A DNA stretch of 64,000 bases from Geodermatophilus sp. TF02-6 (GTDB lineage Bacteria; Actinomycetota; Actinomycetes; Mycobacteriales; Geodermatophilaceae). The notes beneath the pieces were generated by a model. That model saw nothing but the letters and a program-made list of their open reading frames with translations, did no database searches and was not told the origin of the DNA. Location of the stretch: positions 1 to 64,000 of the forward strand of contig NZ_QOHF01000007.1 of NCBI RefSeq assembly GCF_003319115.1, read 5' to 3'. This document shows positions 41,771 to 50,964 of this stretch, piece by piece. The translations under genes and the position numbers were made by a program. Numbering within the stretch: the stretch's first letter is position 1; each line of letters begins with the position of its first letter.

Positions 41771-43399
41771 TCAGCCGGGCCGCTGCTGCTGGAGGCGGTC
41801 GTCGCGCGGACGGCTGGCCTCGTCGGGCGGAGCGCCGTCGGCCCCGCCGTCGCGGGGCCGGGCTCCCAGCCGGCGCAGCAGGGCGGCCACCTCGCCGGTC
41901 GCCCACGAGGTCGACCCGGCGGGCACGGTGCGCGCCACCCGCTGCAGCGCCCCGGCCAGCGCCCGCTCCTCCTCGCTGAGCAGGCCGCTGTAGGCGGGGT
42001 CGAGCAGGTAGCCGGTGGGTGGGGTGGACAGGCAGCCGATGAGGTCGAGCAGCACCTCCAGCAGGCGGGCCGCCTCGGCCGGCGAGGCGTCGGCGGGCGA
42101 CATGGCCACGGTCTGCACGTCCTGCTCCCACAGCCGGGCCCGCGCCGGGTCGTCGCGCAGCGCCAGCACGGTGCCGCTGCGCCGGCGCGGCGCCGCTCCG
42201 GGCACCTGGCTGGCGGTGCGCACCTGGTGGGCGATGCGGATCAGGTCGTCGTCCTGCATCGAGGTGCCGACGAACAGGACGTGCCGGGTCAGCAGCAGCG
42301 AGTGCAGCACCCCGGCCAGCGCGGCCCGGGAGTCGCCGCCCAGGTACTCCTCGCGGGTCAGCACGATGCTGTCCGGGTGCGCGGCGTCGCCGTGCAGCTT
42401 GAGCAGCCAGGGCCGGCCCGGCTCGGCGTCCTCGAACGGCAGCACGGCCAGGTCGCGGCCGATGTCGGTGGCGGCGAGCTCGACCAGGGGGTCGTAGTTG
42501 GTGGTGACGAACTCCTGCACCGGCAGGTCGGCGATCAGCGCGTGCGCCAGCGCGTAGTGGCCGGGGCCGAACCGCTCCTGCACGTAGCGCTCCAGCCGCT
42601 CGCGGCCCAGCTCCCGGGCCAGCAGGGCCGCGGCGTCCTGCGCCGGGAGCCGGGACAGCCCCTCCCGCAGCGCGCCGTCCAGCCCCGACCGCCCGGCCAG
42701 TTCGTCGACCAGCTGCTCCCAGGTCGGCAGCCCGGCCGCCGCGCTCATCCCCGCGCCGGCGAAGACGGCCAGCTGCCCGCGCCGGGCCCGCTCGCCGAGG
42801 TCCTCGGCCAGCCGCCGCAGGTACGGGGGCAGGTCCCAGCTGTCCGGCTCGGCCCGGCGCACCCGCTGCGCCGCGGCCAGGTCGCTGGGCCCGCGCAGCA
42901 CCAGCGCGACGTCGAAGCCGTGCTGCTCCGCCGAGTCGCGCAGCGCCGGCAGCAGCCGCTGCAGCAGCGTGCCGCGCCGCCCGGCGGCCCCGCCCCAGCC
43001 GGTACCCAGCGGGGGCAGCGCGACCAGCCGGCGGGCCCGGCCGTGCACCGGCTCGGGCACCTCCCGCCGGGCGACGGCGGCCAGCGCCCGGCAGGCGCCG
43101 TCGACGAGCCACGGCAGGACGTCGGCGGGGTCGAGCGTGCCGTCGTCGACGGTGTCGACCAGCCACAGCCGCCGCGCTCCGCCGCCGTCGGACCCGCGGG
43201 GCACCTCGAGCACCCGCTCGTCGCCGCGCCAGGAGAGGTCCAGGCGGAGGTCGTCGCCGTCCTCGCTGGTCGCCAGGCCGGCGGGGAGCAGCTCGCGCCA
43301 CTCGGCGGTCACCCGCAGCGAGCGGTCGGTCGGCACCAGGACGTCGTCGCACACCAGCCGGCGCAGGTCGGCCCCGACCACGAAGACGTGTCCGGTCAC
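41771..43399 (-). CDS. Macro-like plus SIR2-domain protein (candidate NAD-consuming effector)
   Basis: 542 aa. Residues about 1-170 look macro-domain-like (VFVVGADLRRLVCDDVLVPTD, then LVALPPLGTGWGG at 125-137). Residues about 200-410 are a SIR2 domain of the SIR2_2 type: AVFAGAGMSAAAG (215-219), EFVTTNYDPLVELA, LLKLHGD (His about 336), LFVGTSMQDDDLIRI. A helical tail of about 100 aa ends in an Arg/Gln-rich segment. In bacterial immunity SIR2 domains deplete NAD+ in infected cells; here the macro-like domain could sense ADP-ribose-type nucleotides. The gene is monocistronic; start ATG 43399. Family assignment firm for SIR2, tentative for macro. Confidence 0.8.
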   Translation of the reverse strand: MTGHVFVVGADLRRLVCDDVLVPTDRSLRVTAEWRELLPAGLATSEDGDDLRLDLSWRGDERVLEVPRGSDGGGARRLWLVDTVDDGTLDPADVLPWLVDGACRALAAVARREVPEPVHGRARRLVALPPLGTGWGGAAGRRGTLLQRLLPALRDSAEQHGFDVALVLRGPSDLAAAQRVRRAEPDSWDLPPYLRRLAEDLGERARRGQLAVFAGAGMSAAAGLPTWEQLVDELAGRSGLDGALREGLSRLPAQDAAALLARELGRERLERYVQERFGPGHYALAHALIADLPVQEFVTTNYDPLVELAATDIGRDLAVLPFEDAEPGRPWLLKLHGDAAHPDSIVLTREEYLGGDSRAALAGVLHSLLLTRHVLFVGTSMQDDDLIRIAHQVRTASQVPGAAPRRRSGTVLALRDDPARARLWEQDVQTVAMSPADASPAEAARLLEVLLDLIGCLSTPPTGYLLDPAYSGLLSEEERALAGALQRVARTVPAGSTSWATGEVAALLRRLGARPRDGGADGAPPDEASRPRDDRLQQQRPG

Positions 43400-43474
43400 G
43401 CCCGGGGGTTGCCCCGGGCGGCCTGCCGCGAACCGGTACGGGAACGGCCGCTCGCGACCCGGCGCGGTCGGAGC

Positions 43475-44101
43475 TCAGCCGAGGGCGCCGCAGCCGCCGG
43501 CGCCGCACGCGCACCCGGCGCAGCCGGCCGGACGGGCCGGGGCCGGCGGCCGGGCGGCGAGCGCGCGCAGGTTGAGGGCGCCGACGAGGAGGAGGACGCC
43601 GAGCAGGCCGACCGCGAGCGCGGCCACCACGGCGGCGCCGCCGGCCGCCCGCGACCAGCCGGCGACCAGCCCGGTCGCGACGAGCAGGCCGGTGACCAGC
43701 GCCCACCACACCAGCGCGGCCCGACCGCCGCGGCGGACGGCCCCGCCACGACCGAGCAGCGCCAGCGCCCCCGCGAGCAGCCCGGCCGGCACGGCGGCGA
43801 GCAGCACCCAGCCCGAGGCGGACGCCGACGCGAGCGCGACCCCGACCGCGGCCAGGCCGGCGCCGAGCGCCGCGGCGCCCGCCCCCCGGCTCCGGGCGCC
43901 GGAGGCCAGCACCGCGCCGCGGCCCACGGCCAGCGCGCCGGCGACGCCGAGCAGCAGCCGGGCGCCGCCGGCGTCCCAGACCACCGCGACGACGGCGACG
44001 AGCAGCAGCGCGATCCCACCGGCCAGCCACCGGGGCCACGCCCGCCGGGCCTGCTCCGGGCTCGTCCGCTCCGCCGTCCGCACCGCTGCGCCGTCCGCCA
44101 C
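43475..44101 (-). CDS. Polytopic membrane protein with Cys-rich tail
   Basis: 208 aa from GTG 44101. About six hydrophobic segments, from WLAGGIALLLVAVVAVVW to VVAALAVGLLGVLLLVGALN, with Ala/Gly-rich loops, then a short tail RPAGCAGCACGAGGCGALG holding five Cys residues in 13. This could bind a metal. No family recognised. Divergent from the DUF1206 gene and 75 bp downstream of the SIR2 gene on the same strand. Confidence 0.55.
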   Translation of the reverse strand: MADGAAVRTAERTSPEQARRAWPRWLAGGIALLLVAVVAVVWDAGGARLLLGVAGALAVGRGAVLASGARSRGAGAAALGAGLAAVGVALASASASGWVLLAAVPAGLLAGALALLGRGGAVRRGGRAALVWWALVTGLLVATGLVAGWSRAAGGAAVVAALAVGLLGVLLLVGALNLRALAARPPAPARPAGCAGCACGAGGCGALG

Positions 44102-44308
44102 GGGGGCCAGTGTCCCCCACCGGGGCGCGCCGGCGCGGCCAGCCGGAGCCGGTCCCTCCGGCCGGGCGCGGTCCGTGACCGGCCGCCCCGGGGCCGCGAC
44201 GGGCGGCGGCCCGTCGGCCGGCCGGCTGAGATCCGACCGACACCGGAGCCCGTGGTGTGCCACCCTGGTCCGTCTCCCAGGACGGGGAGAGCGGGGAGGG
44301 AGCCGGCC

Positions 44309-45160
44309 ATGAGCGGGCACGGGACGATCGGATCGGCCGCCGGAGCCGCGGACCGGGCGGGGAACAGCGACGTCCTCGAGCACCTGGCCCGGGTCGGGCT
44401 GGTCGCCTACGGCGTCGTCCACCTGCTGATCGCCTGGCTGGCCCTGCAGCTCGCCTGGGGCCAGGGCGGCGGCCAGTCGGCCGACCAGTCCGGAGCGCTG
44501 GCCACCCTGGCCGGGCAGCCGCTGGGCCGGCCGCTGCTGTGGCTGCTGGCGGTCGGGCTGATCGCGCTGGCGGTCTGGCAGGCGGCCGAGGTGCTGCGCT
44601 GGCGCAGCGGCCTGGTCTCGTCCGGCGACGCGCGCAAGAAGGCCCTGGGCAAGACGGCCAAGTCGATCGTCAAAGCGGTGGTCTACGTCGTGCTGGCGGT
44701 CCTGGCCATCCGCTTCGCCACCGGCGGCGGGCAGTCCAGCGCGGCGCAGCAGCAACAGCAGACGGCGGGCGTCTTCGCCTGGCCCGGCGGGCGCTGGCTG
44801 GTCGGCGTCGCCGGGCTCGTGCTGGTCGGCGTGGGCGTCTACCTCGTCTACAAGGGCGTCTCGAAGCGGTTCCTCCAGGAGATCGACCTGGCGCAGACCC
44901 CGCCCGGTGCGCGGTCGCTGGTGGAGAAGCTCGGCCTGGTCGGCTACCCCGCCAAGGGGATGGCGCTGGGGCTGGTGGGCGGGCTGCTGGCCTACGCCGC
45001 CGTCACCTTCGACGCGGCGAGGGCCAGCGGGCTCGACGGAGCGATGCGCACGATCCTGGGCGCGCCGTTCGGGCAGGTGCTGCTCACCCTCGTCGCCGTG
45101 GGCATCGCCGCGTTCGGCGCCTTCTGCTTCGTCCGCGCCCGCTATCCCCAGCGCACCTGA
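44309..45160 (+). CDS. DUF1206 membrane protein
   Basis: 283 aa. Six membrane helices arranged as three repeats: ARVGLVAYGVVHLLIAWLAL, SIVKAVVYVVLAVLAIRFAT, EKLGLVGYPAKGMALGLVGG, each beginning with the repeated 'xxGxVxYGxVHL' type motif of DUF1206. Gln run (QQQQQT) between the second and third pairs. ATG 44309 follows GGGAGGGAGCC. Function unknown. Confidence 0.88.
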   Translation: MSGHGTIGSAAGAADRAGNSDVLEHLARVGLVAYGVVHLLIAWLALQLAWGQGGGQSADQSGALATLAGQPLGRPLLWLLAVGLIALAVWQAAEVLRWRSGLVSSGDARKKALGKTAKSIVKAVVYVVLAVLAIRFATGGGQSSAAQQQQQTAGVFAWPGGRWLVGVAGLVLVGVGVYLVYKGVSKRFLQEIDLAQTPPGARSLVEKLGLVGYPAKGMALGLVGGLLAYAAVTFDAARASGLDGAMRTILGAPFGQVLLTLVAVGIAAFGAFCFVRARYPQRT

Positions 45161-45183
45161 GCACCGGCCAGGTGCGTCCGCGA

Positions 45184-45267
45184 ACGATCAGGTGAGCTGG
45201 TCGTTCCGCGTCCTGGCTCAGTGTCGACGGTGAGCCAGGACGCCGGACCATGAGCTCACCTGATCGT
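45184..45267. terminator. Double inverted repeat between convergent genes
   Basis: Outer arms ACGATCAGGTGAGCT (45184-45198) and complement (45253-45267); inner arms CGTCCTGGCTCA (45209-45220) and complement (45231-45242) around a 10-nt loop. Lies between the DUF1206 gene (+) and the SDR gene (-). Bidirectional terminator is the simplest use. Confidence 0.65.
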
Positions 45268-45283
45268 CCTGTGGGGACGACGG

Positions 45284-46051
45284 TCAGGTGCGGGGGCCGC
45301 CGGCGACGTAGACGACCTGGCCGGAGACGAAGCCGGCGCCCTCGCTGACCAGGAACGACACGGTGTGCGCGATGTCTGCAGGGACGCCGGCGCGCTGCAC
45401 CGGGATCGCCGCGGCCCGCTCGGTGACGTACTCGTCCCAGTCCCTGCCCAGGCGGGCGGCGGTCGCCCGCGTCATGTCGGTGACGATGAAGCCCGGCGCG
45501 ATCGCGTTGGCGGTGACGCCGAAGCGGCCCAGCTCGATGGCGAGGGTCTTGGTGAAGCCCTGCAGCCCGGCCTTGGCGGTCGCGTAGTTGGCCTGGCCGC
45601 GGTTGCCCAGCGCCGAGGTGCTCGACAGGTTGACGATCCGCCCCCAGCCGGCCTCGATCATGTGCCGCTGCACCGCCCGGGTCATGAGGAACGAGCCGCG
45701 CAGGTGCACGTGCAGGACCACGTCCCAGTCGGTGTCGGTCATCCTGAACAACAGGTTGTCGCGGGTGACGCCGGCGTTGTTGACCAGCACCACGGGCGGG
45801 CCGAGCTCGGCGGCGACCCGCTCGACGGCGGCCTGCACCTGGTCGGCGTCCCCCACGTCGGCGCCCACCGCCAGCGCCCGGCCCCCGGCGGCCTCGATGG
45901 CCTGCACGGTCACCTGGGCCTCGTCCTCGCGCAGGTCGACCACCGCGACCGCGAACCCGTCGGCGGCCAGCCGCCGGGCGGTGGCGGCGCCGATGCCGCG
46001 GGCGGCGCCGGTGACGATCGCGACGCGGGCGGATCCGGTGGGTGCGGACAT
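45284..46051 (-). CDS. Short-chain dehydrogenase, 3-oxoacyl-reductase-like
   Basis: 255 aa. Rossmann motif TGAARGIGAATARRL, NNAGVTRDNL, NLSSTSALGNRGQANYATAKAG (S, Y-x3-K catalytic set) and APGFIVTDMT. Most like 3-oxoacyl-ACP/acetoacetyl-CoA reductases (FabG/PhaB). Last gene of the liv-thiolase-SDR run; with the thiolase it could interconvert acyl-CoA thiolysis products. Confidence 0.9.
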   Translation of the reverse strand: MSAPTGSARVAIVTGAARGIGAATARRLAADGFAVAVVDLREDEAQVTVQAIEAAGGRALAVGADVGDADQVQAAVERVAAELGPPVVLVNNAGVTRDNLLFRMTDTDWDVVLHVHLRGSFLMTRAVQRHMIEAGWGRIVNLSSTSALGNRGQANYATAKAGLQGFTKTLAIELGRFGVTANAIAPGFIVTDMTRATAARLGRDWDEYVTERAAAIPVQRAGVPADIAHTVSFLVSEGAGFVSGQVVYVAGGPRT

Positions 46052-46150
46052 GTGGCAGCTCCTGTGGTCGAGGGCCGGCCCGTCCAGGGACCCGCCCCGA
46101 GCCTGCGAGGGTGGGGAGGACGGCGGCCCCCCTGTAGGGTCCCGCCGCCG

Positions 46151-46206
46151 GCCCCGTCCAGAGGCTCACCCTGAGCTTGCAAAGGGTGAGGAGGACGGGG
46201 TCCTTT
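46151..46206 (-). repeat. C-rich repeat family 3, inverted copy
   Basis: Reads GAGGACGGGGTCCTTTC at its end, the complement of the family-3 core, in the gap between the SDR and thiolase genes. A weaker copy precedes it (46086-46125) and another lies at 47567-47613 after the thiolase start. Confidence 0.6.
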
Positions 46207-46232
46207 CATGGCGGGGGCAGGGGGGTCCTTGT

Positions 46233-47444
46233 TCAGACCCGCTCGAACAGCGCGGCCAGGCCCTGCCCGCCGCCGATGCACATCGTCTCCAGCCCGTACC
46301 GGGCGTCGCGGCGGACCATCTCGCGGGTGAGGGTGGCCAGGATGCGGCCCCCGGTGGCGCCGACCGGGTGGCCGAGGGAGATGCCGGAGCCGTTGACGTT
46401 CACCCGGTCGAAGTCCGACCCGGTGAAGCCCCACTCGCGGGTGACCGCGAGGACCTGCGACGCGAAGGCCTCGTTGAGCTCGATCAGGTCGACGTCGGCG
46501 AGCTTCAGGTCGGCCAGGGCGAGCGCCTTGGCCGTGGCCGGCACCGGGCCGATGCCCATGGTCGCCGGCGGCACACCGCCCACGGCCCAGGAGACCAGCC
46601 GGACCAGCGGCCGCAGACCCAGTTCCGCGGCCTTGTCCGGGTGCGTCACCACGCAGACCGCGGCGCCGTCGTTCTGCCCGCTGGCGTTGCCCGCGGTCAC
46701 GGTGGCCTCCGGGTCGTCCTTGCCCATGATCGGGCGCAGCTTCGCGAGGGTCTCCACCGTGGAGTCCGGGCGGATGTGCTCGTCGCGGTCGACGACGACC
46801 TCGCCCTTCCGCTGCTTCACCGTCACCGGCACGATCTCGTCGGCGAACCGGCCCTCCTCGGTGGCGGCGGCGGCCCGCTGGTGGCTGCGCACGGCGTACT
46901 CGTCCTGCTCCTCGCGGCCGATCCGGTAGTCGCGGCGCAGGTTCTCCGCGGTCTCGAGCATGCCGCCGGGCACCGGGTGGTTGCGCCCGCCGGCGGTCAC
47001 CCGGCCGCGGGCCAGCCCGTCCTGCAACAGCACACCCGGCCCGGCCTTGACCCCCCAGCGCATCGCGGTCGTGTAGAAGGGCGCGTTGCTCATCGACTCC
47101 GCGCCGCCGGCCAGCACGACCTCCGAGGCGCCCGAGGTGACCTGCATCGCCGCGTAGAGCACCGCCTGCAGACCCGAGCCGCAGCGCCGGTCGATCTGCA
47201 GCCCGGAGGCGGTCACCGGCAGGCCGGCGTCCAGGGCGGCGACCCGGCCGAGCGCCGGGGCGTCCATCGTCGGGTAGCAGTGGCCGAGCAGGACGTCGTC
47301 CACCGCCTCGGGCGCCAGCCCCGTCCGCTCCACGACGGCGCGGATCACCGTGGCGGCGAGCTCCTGCACCGGTACGTCCCGGAGCGAGCCGCCGAAGCCC
47401 CCCACCGGGGTCCGCAGGGGCTCGCAGATGACCGCATCGCGCAC
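46233..47444 (-). CDS. Acetyl-CoA acetyltransferase / 3-ketoacyl-CoA thiolase
   Basis: 403 aa, standard thiolase length. Nucleophile Cys in IDRRCGSGLQAV, later NASGQNDGAAV, GPVPATAKAL, LNEAFASQVLAV (active-site Asn/His region) and VNVNGSGISLGHPVGATGGR, then MCIGGGQGLAALFE (second Cys). Cleaves 3-ketoacyl-CoA or joins two acetyl-CoA. Lies between the substrate-binding protein and SDR genes. Confidence 0.93.
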   Translation of the reverse strand: MRDAVICEPLRTPVGGFGGSLRDVPVQELAATVIRAVVERTGLAPEAVDDVLLGHCYPTMDAPALGRVAALDAGLPVTASGLQIDRRCGSGLQAVLYAAMQVTSGASEVVLAGGAESMSNAPFYTTAMRWGVKAGPGVLLQDGLARGRVTAGGRNHPVPGGMLETAENLRRDYRIGREEQDEYAVRSHQRAAAATEEGRFADEIVPVTVKQRKGEVVVDRDEHIRPDSTVETLAKLRPIMGKDDPEATVTAGNASGQNDGAAVCVVTHPDKAAELGLRPLVRLVSWAVGGVPPATMGIGPVPATAKALALADLKLADVDLIELNEAFASQVLAVTREWGFTGSDFDRVNVNGSGISLGHPVGATGGRILATLTREMVRRDARYGLETMCIGGGQGLAALFERV

Positions 47445-47616
47445 GGGTCCTCCTCGTCGTCGGCTCAGCCTGCCGGGCCCGAGTCTCCTCCCGCGGTCCC
47501 TGCGTGCAACGGCGCCCCCTCCCGGGGGAGGGGGCGCCGCAGGTGACGTGCTGGAACGGCCCCCTCCCAGGGGCCCGCCCCGAGGTACGAGGGGTGGGGA
47601 GGGAGGGGGTCCTTGT

Positions 47617-48858
47617 TCAGCCGGCCAGGCCCTCGGCGAACTCGCCCTCGAAGGCGTCCTGGACGACGGTGGCGCCCCCGGGGACGTCGGCCGGCCGCAG
47701 GATGAAGCTCTCCAGGCTCGGGGACCTGCCCTGCTCGAAGCCGTTGATCGGCACGATCAGCCCGCCGGTGTCGATGTCCTGCAGGTCGTTGAACGCCTGC
47801 AGCACACCGGCGCGGGTGAGGTCGCCGTTGTCACAGGCGGCGTCGAGCACCTGCTTCATCGTCTCTCCCATGCCGTAGCCGAACACCGCGCCGAGGCTGG
47901 GCTGCACGTCCGGGTGGGCGGCCTGGTACTGCTGCAGCAGGTCGGGGTGCTGGTCCCACGCGGAGATGGGCGAGGCGACGTAGAGGTGGTCCTTGAGCGC
48001 CTGCGCCGCGGGGCCCTGCAGCAGCCCCGGGGCGAAGACCGGGTTGCTGCCGATGATCGGCACGTTCAGCCCCTGGGCGGCCGCCACCGCGGCGGCCGAC
48101 GCCGTCTGGGTGGGGGCGACGGTCAGCGCGATCGCGTCCACCCCGGCCGCGGCGAACTGGGTGATCTGCGCGGTCATGTCCTGGTCGCTGGACTTGATCT
48201 GCGCCGGGATCACCTGCAGGTTGCGCTCCTGGGCGACGGCCTGGGTGCCGGCCAGCCCGTTCTCCCCGTACTCGCCCTCGAAGTAGATGTGCCCGACGGT
48301 GTCGCCCTCCTTCAGCAGGCCCTGCTTGAAGAGGTAGTCGTACCCGTTGGAGATCTCGACGTCGTAGGTGGCGCCGAGGACGCCGGTGCCGGGGATCTCG
48401 GTGAGCGTCCTGGCCCAGGCGGACGGGAAGTTGACGATCTGGTCGGACTCGTAGTTCTGCGCCAGCGCGGTGTTGATCGGCGAGCCGATCGTCTGCTGCA
48501 TCGCCAGGATGTTGGGCTCCATGCCGCTGTAGAGCTGCACGCCGGTCTGCGGGACGTAGCCGGTGTCCTGGACGTCGAGTTCGACGTCGTAGGTGTCGCA
48601 GACCTGGTTGTCCTGCCAGAACAGCTGGTTGGCGTTGGTGATGTCGTTGCCGAGCGCGGCGAACACCCCGGTCAGGTCGGTGAGGACGCCCAGGGTGATC
48701 GTCGTCCCCTCGATGCCGACGTCGGTGGCCACCTCGCCGCTGGCCTCGCCGCCGCTCCCGCCGCTGTCCTGCGCCTTGGTGCTGCAGCCGGCGGCCGCCA
48801 CGACGGCGACGGCCGCGGCCACCGCCGTGCCCGCGCGCAGAGCTCTGCTCGCTCTCAT
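47617..48858 (-). CDS. Branched-chain-amino-acid-type ABC transporter substrate-binding lipoprotein (LivJ/K-like)
   Basis: 413 aa. Signal peptide with lipobox AAAGCS; acidic Gly/Ser linker; then the type-I periplasmic-binding fold with ITLGVLTDLTGVFAALGN, YSGMEPNILAMQQTIGSP, VGHIYFEGEYGENGLAG and GVDAIALTVAPTQTAS. Lipid-anchored outside the membrane. ATG overlaps the LivM stop by 4 nt, placing it at the end of the transporter genes. LivK-type systems of actinobacteria may bind compounds other than amino acids. Confidence 0.9.
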   Translation of the reverse strand: MRASRALRAGTAVAAAVAVVAAAGCSTKAQDSGGSGGEASGEVATDVGIEGTTITLGVLTDLTGVFAALGNDITNANQLFWQDNQVCDTYDVELDVQDTGYVPQTGVQLYSGMEPNILAMQQTIGSPINTALAQNYESDQIVNFPSAWARTLTEIPGTGVLGATYDVEISNGYDYLFKQGLLKEGDTVGHIYFEGEYGENGLAGTQAVAQERNLQVIPAQIKSSDQDMTAQITQFAAAGVDAIALTVAPTQTASAAAVAAAQGLNVPIIGSNPVFAPGLLQGPAAQALKDHLYVASPISAWDQHPDLLQQYQAAHPDVQPSLGAVFGYGMGETMKQVLDAACDNGDLTRAGVLQAFNDLQDIDTGGLIVPINGFEQGRSPSLESFILRPADVPGGATVVQDAFEGEFAEGLAG

Positions 48859-50081
48859 CTGGTCTCGCTCCCTTGTGCTGGTCGATCGGAGGGGGTGGGT
48901 GGGGAAGTGGGGGCCGCGTCTGCGCGGCGGGCGGGTGCACGGCCCCGGCGCAAGCCGGATCGCAGTCGCTGGGCGATGCCGGCCAGGCCGGCGGGTTCGA
49001 ACAGGATGACGAGGACGATCGCGGCGCCGTAGAGGTAGCGGGCCGCGAAGCTGGCGGAGATCCCGCCCTGCCCTGGGGCGCTGACCAGCGGCAGCACGTC
49101 GGCGTAGCGCTGGAAGACCAGCGGCAGGGCGGTGACGAACAGCGCCCCCAGCGCCGCGCCGCCCACCGAGCCCAGGCCGCCGAGGACGACCATCGCCAGG
49201 TACTGGATGGAGACCACCAGCGTGAACGACTCGGGCGCGACGCTGCCGATGGACAGCGCGTAGAGGACGCCGGAGAGCCCGGCGTACATCGAGCTGACCA
49301 GGAAGACCCGCGCCTTGTAGGCCTGGACGTTGACGCCCATGACCGAGGCGGCGACCTCGCTGTCGCGCAGGGTCTGCAGCGCCCGCCCGGGGCGGCTGCG
49401 CAGCAGGTTGCGGGCGAAGACGTAGCCGGCCAGGGCCAGGACCAGCCCGAGGTACCACAGCCGCTCGGCCTCCCGGAAGGGGACGCCGAGGACCGCCAGC
49501 GGCGGGTCGTCGTTGCCGAAGGAGAACCCGAACAGCGAGAACTGCGGCGCCGAGCGGCCGTTGAAGCCGCCGGTCACCGGCGTCCAGGTGTTGATGACGT
49601 GGACGCCGATGAACACCAGGCCCAGCGAGGCGACCCCGAGGTAGATGCCGCGCAGCCGCGCCGCGATCGGGCTGAACACCAGGCCGGCCAGGCCGGCGAG
49701 CAGCACGCCCACGACCATGCCCACGACCGGTGGCGCCCCGAGCCCCTGCAGCTCCGCCCGCGTGCCCAGCCCGCCGGACTCCCCGGAGACGTAGACGTAG
49801 CTGTAGGCGCCGACGGCGAGGAAGAAGGCGTGCGCCAGGGACAGCTGCCCGGTGGTGCCGACCAGCAGGTTCAGCCCGATGGCGCCGACGGCCGCGCCGA
49901 AGACGGCGAAGCCGGTCCGCAGCCAGAACTCGTCGACGTAGAACGGGACGGCCAGCAGGACCACCAGCAGCGCGGCGGTCAGCAGCGGCCGCAGCAGCGA
50001 CCGGCGGGGGCGGGCGTTCGACGCCGGGCGGGCCGGTGCCCGGGTCGCCCCCCGCGCCGCCGGGAGGGTCTGCTCAGACAC
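48855..50081 (-). CDS. livM: LivM-type ABC permease
   Basis: 408 aa with about nine membrane segments. Diagnostic blocks: AVGAIGLNLLVGTTGQLSLA (start of the core), FFLAVGAYSYV, GIYLGVASLGLVFIG and the EAA-type loop ETVAxxxG-like VAASVMGVNVQAYKARVF. C-terminal tail is Arg/Pro rich. Overlaps LivH upstream (8 nt) and the binding protein downstream (4 nt). Confidence 0.9.
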   Translation of the reverse strand: MSEQTLPAARGATRAPARPASNARPRRSLLRPLLTAALLVVLLAVPFYVDEFWLRTGFAVFGAAVGAIGLNLLVGTTGQLSLAHAFFLAVGAYSYVYVSGESGGLGTRAELQGLGAPPVVGMVVGVLLAGLAGLVFSPIAARLRGIYLGVASLGLVFIGVHVINTWTPVTGGFNGRSAPQFSLFGFSFGNDDPPLAVLGVPFREAERLWYLGLVLALAGYVFARNLLRSRPGRALQTLRDSEVAASVMGVNVQAYKARVFLVSSMYAGLSGVLYALSIGSVAPESFTLVVSIQYLAMVVLGGLGSVGGAALGALFVTALPLVFQRYADVLPLVSAPGQGGISASFAARYLYGAAIVLVILFEPAGLAGIAQRLRSGLRRGRAPARRADAAPTSPPTPSDRPAQGSETR

Positions 50082-50964
50082 GGGTGAGCTCCTTGGTGCC
50101 GAAGAGCCCCGACGGGCGGACGAGCAGGACGGCGATCATCACGACGTACGGCACCACCTCGCCGAAGCCGCGGCCGAGGAAGAGCAGGTGCTCCTGGTAG
50201 CCGGCGGCGAAGGACTCGGCCAGCCCGATGAGCAGCCCGCCGACCAGCGCGCCGCCGGTGGAGTCCAGGCCGCCCAGGATCGCCGCCGGGAACGCCCGCA
50301 GCGCCACGGTGTAGGCGGCGGCGCTGACCCCGGGGGTGGGTGCGCCGACGAGGAACAGCGCCGCCACCGCGGCCAGGGCGCCGGCGACGATCCAGGCCAC
50401 CGCGGAGACGCGGCCCTGCCGGATGCCCATCAGCGCCGCGGTCTCGCCGTCCTCCGCCGAGGCCCGCATGGCCACGCCCCAGCTGGAGTACTTGAACAGC
50501 ACGAAGAACACGACGATGAGCAGGCCCGCGACGACCATGGCGATCAGCCGGTTCTGGCTGATCCCGACCCCGCCGATGCGGACCGACTCCCCGCCCCAGG
50601 GGTGCGGCACGTTGAGGATGTCCGGGCCGATCCGCCGGATGAGCTCGGTGAGCAGGATGATGTCGACGCCGATGGTGACGATCGCCAGGCTGATCACCGG
50701 GGCGCCGCGCAGCCGGTTGATGACCAGCCGCTCGATGAGGAACGCGGCCAGCGCGGTGACGAGGATGCCGACCAGCACGGCCGGCAGGAAGCCGATGGGC
50801 CCGGACAGCCGGGCCATCGTGTAGGCGCCGAGCAGTAGCAGCGAGCCCTGGGTGAAGCTGACCACCTCGCTGGCCTTGAAGATGATCACGAAGCCGAGCG
50901 CGATGAGCGCGTAGATCGCGCCCAGCGATACGCCGTTGAGCAGCAGGGACAGGAACTGGGTCAC
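50074..50964 (-). CDS. livH: LivH-type ABC permease
   Basis: 296 aa from GTG 50964. Family start FLSLLLNGVSLGAIYALIAL, then GFVIIFKASEVVSFTQGSLL and the cytoplasmic loop AMRASAEDGETAALMGIRQG, followed by GGLDSTGGALVGGLLIGLAE. The start overlaps the LivG stop and its own end overlaps LivM, as in tight liv operons. Confidence 0.92.
   Translation of the reverse strand: MTQFLSLLLNGVSLGAIYALIALGFVIIFKASEVVSFTQGSLLLLGAYTMARLSGPIGFLPAVLVGILVTALAAFLIERLVINRLRGAPVISLAIVTIGVDIILLTELIRRIGPDILNVPHPWGGESVRIGGVGISQNRLIAMVVAGLLIVVFFVLFKYSSWGVAMRASAEDGETAALMGIRQGRVSAVAWIVAGALAAVAALFLVGAPTPGVSAAAYTVALRAFPAAILGGLDSTGGALVGGLLIGLAESFAAGYQEHLLFLGRGFGEVVPYVVMIAVLLVRPSGLFGTKELTRV

Noticed and set aside
36952-41979. 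Very long open frame of 1675 codons overlapping helR and the permease
   Set aside because: Arg/Ala/Pro-rich translation typical of a shadow of high-GC genes; the overlapped frames hold recognisable helicase and transporter.
41571-44243. Minus-strand frame of 890 codons over the SIR2 gene
   Set aside because: Shadow of the SIR2 frame; only its last 30 codons (WPARRIPAKPASG) look protein-like and have no start.
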